Of a stretch of 9,905 bases of DNA, positions 5,652 through 9,905 are shown piece after piece. Within the stretch, counting starts at the first letter, position 1, and every line of letters starts with the position of its first letter. Made by a program: the position numbers and the translations under genes. Source of the DNA: an uncultured Colwellia sp. (GTDB lineage: Bacteria; Pseudomonadota; Gammaproteobacteria; Enterobacterales; Alteromonadaceae); NCBI GenBank assembly GCA_913020705.1, contig CAJWBY010000159.1:1-9905 (forward strand), read 5' to 3'. The notes beneath the pieces were generated by a model. It saw only the letters and a list, made by a program, of their open reading frames with translations. It made no database searches and had not been told where the DNA came from.

Positions 5652-8483
5652 TTAACCTTTAGCCAGCAACTGTTTTAAGAAGTGGGCAGTATGCGACGTT
5701 TTATGTTTCGCAACCTGCTCTGGTGTACCTGTTACAAGTATTTCACCGCCACCAGCGCCACCTTCCGGACCTAAATCAACAATCCAGTCAGCCGTTTTAA
5801 TCACGTCTAAGTTATGTTCAATCACCACAACAGTATTGCCATGATCACGTAAACGATGAATAACCTGTAATAGCTGTTTAATATCATGAAAATGTAAACC
5901 AGTGGTTGGCTCATCTAAAATATAAAGTGTTTTACCCGTATCACGTTTCGATAATTCTTTTGATAATTTTACACGTTGGGCTTCGCCGCCTGAAAGCGTG
6001 GTGGCTGATTGGCCTAGCTTAATATAACTTAAACCTACATCCATTAACGTTTGCAGTTTACGATTTACCGCTGGAATGGGGGCAAAAAATGTTAAAGCAT
6101 CTTCAATCGTCATATCAAGCACTTCGTGAATGCTCTTGCCTTTATATTTAACTTCTAACGTTTCACGGTTATAGCGTTTAGATTTACACGCGTCACAAGG
6201 TACGTAAACGTCAGGTAAAAAGTGCATTTCAACTTTGATTAACCCGTCACCCTGACAAGCTTCACATCGTCCACCTTTCACATTAAAACTAAAACGTCCA
6301 GGTTTATAACCTCGTGAACGAGACTCTTGAGTCGCCGCAAAAATTTCACGAATTGCAGTAAATATACCTGTGTAAGTTGCAGGGTTTGAACGCGGCGTTC
6401 TACCAATTGGGCTTTGATCAATATCAATAACCTTATCGAGAAGATCTAAACCTACGATCTCTTTATGAGGCGCTGGTTCCTGTGTTGTTGCACCATTTAA
6501 GGCAATGTGAGCAAGCTTAAATAAAGTATCATTAATAAGGGTCGATTTTCCTGACCCCGAAACACCTGTAATACAAGTCATCAAACCATTCGGGATTGTA
6601 AGGTCAACATTTTTTAAATTATTACCTGTTGCCCCTTTAAGTTTAACGACATTCTTTTTATCAAAAGGAACACGCACTTTAGGTATTTCAATACATTCAC
6701 GCCCTGAAAGGTATTGACCTGTTAGTGAATTTTCACAAGCTAAAATATCATTTACATCACCTTGGGCAATAATTTCACCACCATGAACACCAGCGCCAGG
6801 ACCAATATCTATAACGTAATCGGCGGCGCGGATCGCGTCTTCGTCATGCTCAACGACAATCACAGTATTACCCAGGTCACGCAAATGAATCAGGGTTTTT
6901 AATAGGCGTTCGTTATCACGTTGATGTAAACCAATTGATGGCTCATCTAAAACGTACATCACACCGACTAAACCAGCTCCTATTTGACTGGCTAAACGTA
7001 TTCTTTGAGCTTCACCGCCAGATAACGTTCCTGCAGCACGTGATAAATTAAGGTAATTCAAACCAACGTTGACCAAGAAACCTAAGCGATCACACACTTC
7101 TTTGAGAATTTTCTCTGCTATTTGTGCTTTCTGACCCGATAAATTTAAATTCTGAAAAAATGCCAATGTATCCGAAATAGATAGCTCAGCAATATGAGTC
7201 AGCGGCGTATCGGCAATAAAAACATTACGTGCTTCAAGCCTTAAACGACTGCCATTACAATCTGGACAATGCTTGCTGTTCAAATATTTTGATAACTCGT
7301 CACGCACGGCATTCGATTCTGTTTCACGAAATCGGCGTTCCATATTATTCAAAATACCCTCGAATGGATGCTTACGAATAACCACATCACCTCGGTCATT
7401 CATATATTTGAATTCAATTTCTTGTTTACCACTACCACGGAGTATTAAATTTTGATGACTTTCTGATAATTTATTAAAAGGTTTTTCGAGGTCGAATTTG
7501 TAATGGTCTGATAATGCTTGCAGCATTTGGAAATAATAAAAATTACGCTTGTCCCAGCCACGAATCGCACCGCCCGACAAACTGAGTTCGGGGCTAGTGA
7601 TAACGCGAGCAGCATCAAAAAACTGCTGATTACCCAAACCATCACAGGTTTTACAGGCACCTGCTGGATTGTTGAATGAAAAGAGACGAGGCTCAAGTTC
7701 TTGCATACTATAGCCACATTGTGAACAAGCAAAGTTTGCTGAAAAAACTAACTCTTCACGATCTGGCTCGTCCATAAAAGCAACTTTAGCGGTGCCGGCG
7801 GTTAACCCTAATGCTGTTTCAAATGATTCAGATAGGCGAAGTTGAATATCGTTACGAACCTTTAAGCGGTCAACAACCACTTCAATGGTATGCTTTTTAT
7901 GAAGTTCTAGTGTTGGTGGATCAGATAAATCACAGACTTCACCATCGATTCTAGCGCGTATATAACCTTGCGCAGCTAGGTTGTCGAGTAATTTTACATG
8001 CTCACCTTTTCGGCCTTGTAGGACGGGTGCAAGCACCATTACTTTTGTCCCTTCTTCAAGTGCTAGAACCTTATCCACCATTTGCGAATTTGTTTGCGCA
8101 GCTAAAGGTTGGTGATGGGTTGGACAACGCGGTTCGCCAACACGAGCATAAAGTAATCGTAAATAATCATAGATTTCGGTAATCGTGCCAACAGTAGAAC
8201 GAGGGTTATGAGAAGTAGATTTTTGTTCAATAGAAATAGCGGGAGATAATCCTTCTATATGATCAACATCAGGCTTTTCCATTAGCGACAAAAATTGACG
8301 AGCATAAGCAGAAAGTGATTCTACATAGCGACGTTGTCCTTCAGCATACAAAGTGTCAAATGCTAACGAAGATTTACCTGAGCCGGAAAGGCCGGTAATA
8401 ACGACTAATTTTTCTCTAGGAATATCTAAGCTAATATTTTTCAGGTTATGCGTTCTAGCGCCACGTACTTCTATATTTTTCAT
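5652..8483 (-). CDS. uvrA: UvrABC nucleotide excision repair, damage-recognition ATPase UvrA
   Basis: UvrA dimerises and, with UvrB, scans DNA for bulky or helix-distorting lesions, then loads UvrB for UvrC incision. The 943-residue product follows E. coli UvrA (940) closely along its length. Visible parts: first Walker [10 protein letters not shown] (31-39); UvrB-contact and insertion region with [13 protein letters not shown]; first zinc module C253, C256, C277, C280; ABC signature LSGGEAQR (from 488) and Walker B VLDEPS (from 511). Then come the second Walker [10 protein letters not shown] (from 640), the DNA-binding zinc module C740, C743, C763, C766, the second LSGGEAQR (from 830) and [10 protein letters not shown]. 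All ATPase and zinc residues are intact. I chose ATG 8483 ([11 protein letters not shown]), which matches the family start and has CGGAA upstream; the frame extends to a TTG at 8510 without support. It has its own terminator and is divergent from a YajR-like transporter. Confidence 0.98.
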   Translation of the reverse strand: MKNIEVRGARTHNLKNISLDIPREKLVVITGLSGSGKSSLAFDTLYAEGQRRYVESLSAYARQFLSLMEKPDVDHIEGLSPAISIEQKSTSHNPRSTVGTITEIYDYLRLLYARVGEPRCPTHHQPLAAQTNSQMVDKVLALEEGTKVMVLAPVLQGRKGEHVKLLDNLAAQGYIRARIDGEVCDLSDPPTLELHKKHTIEVVVDRLKVRNDIQLRLSESFETALGLTAGTAKVAFMDEPDREELVFSANFACSQCGYSMQELEPRLFSFNNPAGACKTCDGLGNQQFFDAARVITSPELSLSGGAIRGWDKRNFYYFQMLQALSDHYKFDLEKPFNKLSESHQNLILRGSGKQEIEFKYMNDRGDVVIRKHPFEGILNNMERRFRETESNAVRDELSKYLNSKHCPDCNGSRLRLEARNVFIADTPLTHIAELSISDTLAFFQNLNLSGQKAQIAEKILKEVCDRLGFLVNVGLNYLNLSRAAGTLSGGEAQRIRLASQIGAGLVGVMYVLDEPSIGLHQRDNERLLKTLIHLRDLGNTVIVVEHDEDAIRAADYVIDIGPGAGVHGGEIIAQGDVNDILACENSLTGQYLSGRECIEIPKVRVPFDKKNVVKLKGATGNNLKNVDLTIPNGLMTCITGVSGSGKSTLINDTLFKLAHIALNGATTQEPAPHKEIVGLDLLDKVIDIDQSPIGRTPRSNPATYTGIFTAIREIFAATQESRSRGYKPGRFSFNVKGGRCEACQGDGLIKVEMHFLPDVYVPCDACKSKRYNRETLEVKYKGKSIHEVLDMTIEDALTFFAPIPAVNRKLQTLMDVGLSYIKLGQSATTLSGGEAQRVKLSKELSKRDTGKTLYILDEPTTGLHFHDIKQLLQVIHRLRDHGNTVVVIEHNLDVIKTADWIVDLGPEGGAGGGEILVTGTPEQVAKHKTSHTAHFLKQLLAKG

Positions 8484-8488
8484 AACAA

Positions 8489-8493
8489 TTCCG
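8489..8493 (-). promoter_or_regulatory. Shine-Dalgarno supporting the uvrA start
   Basis: CGGAA on the minus strand, with GGA 6 bases before ATG 8483. It supports the start that matches the UvrA family N-terminus rather than the upstream TTG at 8510. Confidence 0.6.
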
Positions 8494-8525
8494 CGTAAAG
8501 TTTGAACCAATTATTATTGCATAAT

Positions 8526-8544
8526 TACTCGGTAATAATCAGTA
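8526..8544 (-). promoter_or_regulatory. Degenerate SOS-box-like dyad upstream of uvrA
   Basis: On the minus strand the sequence is TACTG, nine bases, then GAGTA. The gammaproteobacterial LexA box has TACTG, ten bases, then CAGTA. So the left half is exact, the right half has one mismatch, and the spacing is one base short. It lies 43-61 bases before the uvrA start, a suitable promoter position, and E. coli uvrA is LexA-regulated. The wrong spacing makes binding doubtful. Confidence 0.25.
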
Positions 8545-8557
8545 TTAATCTCTATTT

Positions 8558-8587
8558 TTGTTCAAGTGTTTGACGTGATACTATAAC
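8558..8587 (+). promoter_or_regulatory. Possible promoter for the YajR-like transporter gene
   Basis: TTGTTC (8558-8563) and TATAAC (8582-8587) are 18 bases apart. The -10 matches five of six consensus positions; the -35 is weak. The -10 ends 39 bases before the ATG at 8627. No other confident promoter is seen in the uvrA/transporter gap; the remainder is A/T-rich. Confidence 0.35.
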
Positions 8588-8626
8588 GCCGATTTCTGCA
8601 TTTATCTTACACGTTTAGAGAATTAC

Positions 8627-9905
8627 ATGAGCACCACAGGTTTAAATAGTATTGAGAAAAAAGCCGCATTTTCCTTAGCCGCCGTATTTGGTTTACGGAT
8701 GCTTGGACTTTTTATGATTTTGCCTGTTTTTGCTATTTACGGTGAACAATTGATCGGCTTTAGTCCTATTTGGATAGGCTTAGCGATTGGCGCTTATGGA
8801 CTAACGCAAGCAATGCTTCAAATTCCTATGGGAATTTTGTCAGATAAATATGGCAGAAAACCGATTATTTTAATTGGTTTGGTTATTTTCTTTTTCGGGA
8901 GTGTTGTTGCTGCAATGTCTGACACTATCTATGGTGTTGTCTTTGGTCGAGCATTACAGGGAACGGGCGCTATAGCTAGTGCAGTATTAGCATTAGCGGC
9001 TGATTTAAGTCGTGAAGAACAGCGTCCGAAGGTAATGGCTACCATAGGTATGTTTATTGGTTTGTCGTTCACTTTAGCGATGGTTTTTGGGCCTGTAGTT
9101 GCTGAAGCTTTTGGTTTAAGTGGTCTATTTTGGTTTACAGCAGTACTCACTATTTTCGCAATGGTGATGATCCAATTTATGGTGCCAAATTCTGTAAATA
9201 AAGCACCCAAAGGCGACAGTGTCGCTTTGCCGGAACAGCTGAGTAAACTCATTCGTCATCCTGAATTGTCGCGCTTAAATTGGGGAGTATTTATTCTTCA
9301 TATGGCATTAACGGCTTGTTTTATTACTTTACCTAAACAGTTTGTTGCTAGTGGTCTAGCTTTAGAGCAGCATTGGCAACTGTATTTGCCTGCATTGCTA
9401 GGTTCATTCTTTCTCATGGTGCCGTTTATGATCATGGCAATTAAAAAGCAAAAAGAAAAGCAAATGTTCTCTGCCGCCATATTATTACTAGCCGCGTCAT
9501 TATTATTACTGTGGTATTTACCACTTGGTTTTTGGACGTTAGTCTTACTCGTAGTTATGTTTTTTACTGCATTTAATTACTTAGAAGCAACAATGCCATC
9601 AATTTTGTCTCGTATTGCTCCTGCTGGCGTAAAAGGCAGCGTCATGGGTATATATTCAAGCAGCCAATTTTTAGGCGCTTTTGTGGGTGGGATTCTGGGT
9701 GGAGCTATTGCAAGTCAATTTGGCGAGCAAGCAATCTTCCTTGTCATGTCATTGGTGACATTACTCTGGTTTCTTGGCGCAATAAGTATGAAGCCGCTAA
9801 AAAAATCAAAGAGCTATACCTTTTCAACAAGTATCGATTGTGAAGAACAAGCCAACGAAGTGGCTGAGCAATTAATTGAATTACCTGGTGTTATTGAAGC
9901 CATAT
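8627..9905 (+). CDS. yajR: YajR-type major facilitator transporter, 3' end cut by the window
   Basis: Inner-membrane MFS transporter, open for 426 codons and running off the window. The N-terminus (KKAAFSLAAVFGLRMLGLFMILPVFAIYG) is typical of the YajR group. MFS motif A follows helix 2 as GILSDKYGRK (69-78), with D73 and R77 intact. Hydrophobic segments fit twelve helices, with a hydrophilic central loop near NSVNKAPKGDS. After the last helix a basic linker (MKPLKKSKS) leads into YTFSTSIDCEEQANEVAEQL, the beginning of a small ferredoxin-like domain that matches the C-terminal YAM domain known from E. coli YajR (454 residues). About 30-40 residues plus the stop are therefore probably missing. 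The natural substrate of YajR is not established; drug/proton antiport is the usual guess. ATG 8627 has AGAG 6 bases upstream. It is divergent from uvrA. In related marine genera I would expect ssb next, but it is not in view. Confidence 0.88.
   Translation, partial: MSTTGLNSIEKKAAFSLAAVFGLRMLGLFMILPVFAIYGEQLIGFSPIWIGLAIGAYGLTQAMLQIPMGILSDKYGRKPIILIGLVIFFFGSVVAAMSDTIYGVVFGRALQGTGAIASAVLALAADLSREEQRPKVMATIGMFIGLSFTLAMVFGPVVAEAFGLSGLFWFTAVLTIFAMVMIQFMVPNSVNKAPKGDSVALPEQLSKLIRHPELSRLNWGVFILHMALTACFITLPKQFVASGLALEQHWQLYLPALLGSFFLMVPFMIMAIKKQKEKQMFSAAILLLAASLLLLWYLPLGFWTLVLLVVMFFTAFNYLEATMPSILSRIAPAGVKGSVMGIYSSSQFLGAFVGGILGGAIASQFGEQAIFLVMSLVTLLWFLGAISMKPLKKSKSYTFSTSIDCEEQANEVAEQLIELPGVIEAI

Noticed and set aside
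7445..7732. 95-codon leftward open frame inside uvrA
   Set aside because: It is an alternative frame of the strongly conserved uvrA coding sequence, which is intact through this region.
8510..8550. A/T-rich symmetry (ATTATT / AATAAT) in the uvrA upstream region
   Set aside because: Such short A/T palindromes are expected by chance at this composition, and I could not place a matching promoter.
8929..9252. 107-codon leftward open frame opposite the transporter gene
   Set aside because: It is antisense to a continuous MFS frame with motif A and helices. Its low-complexity composition mirrors the codons of the sense gene.

Overview
The window looks like chromosomal DNA of an AT-rich marine gammaproteobacterium, most likely of the order Alteromonadales and near Colwellia or Thalassotalea. 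This placement is inferred from low GC, A/T-rich codon use, a UvrA that follows the E. coli protein almost residue for residue, and a divergent uvrA / YajR-type transporter pair. It was not tested by a database search. I see no mobile element, tRNA, rRNA or CRISPR array, and no gene-free stretch longer than about 150 bases.

Left part (1-3252): an outer-membrane porin with a periplasmic coiled-coil N-terminus is followed, past a clear hairpin terminator, by a two-gene unit. This unit encodes an exported FMN-binding-domain protein with an intact flavinylation motif (TGAT) and a two-helix PepSY-type inner-membrane protein. A TlpA-like periplasmic thioredoxin (WCGPC) lies convergent to it. Together these could be an envelope redox module: electrons passing from the membrane PepSY protein to a covalently flavinylated periplasmic protein, near a porin that admits the substrate. 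The functional link is inference; the parts themselves are visible.

Middle (3253-5651): a small exported four-cysteine protein of unknown function is divergent from the thioredoxin gene. The space between them holds a perfect 9-bp inverted repeat. Convergent to it is a leftward pair that looks like a 'fused MFS/spermidine synthase' split into two overlapping genes: a six-helix membrane protein, then an aminopropyltransferase-fold protein that begins with a signal-peptide-like segment and lacks the usual catalytic Asp. Strong intrinsic terminators flank this block.

Right part (5652-9905): uvrA, the DNA-damage recognition ATPase of nucleotide excision repair, runs leftward. A YajR-type major facilitator transporter runs rightward from the shared intergenic region and leaves the window just as its C-terminal YAM domain begins. 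A degenerate SOS-box-like dyad lies upstream of uvrA.
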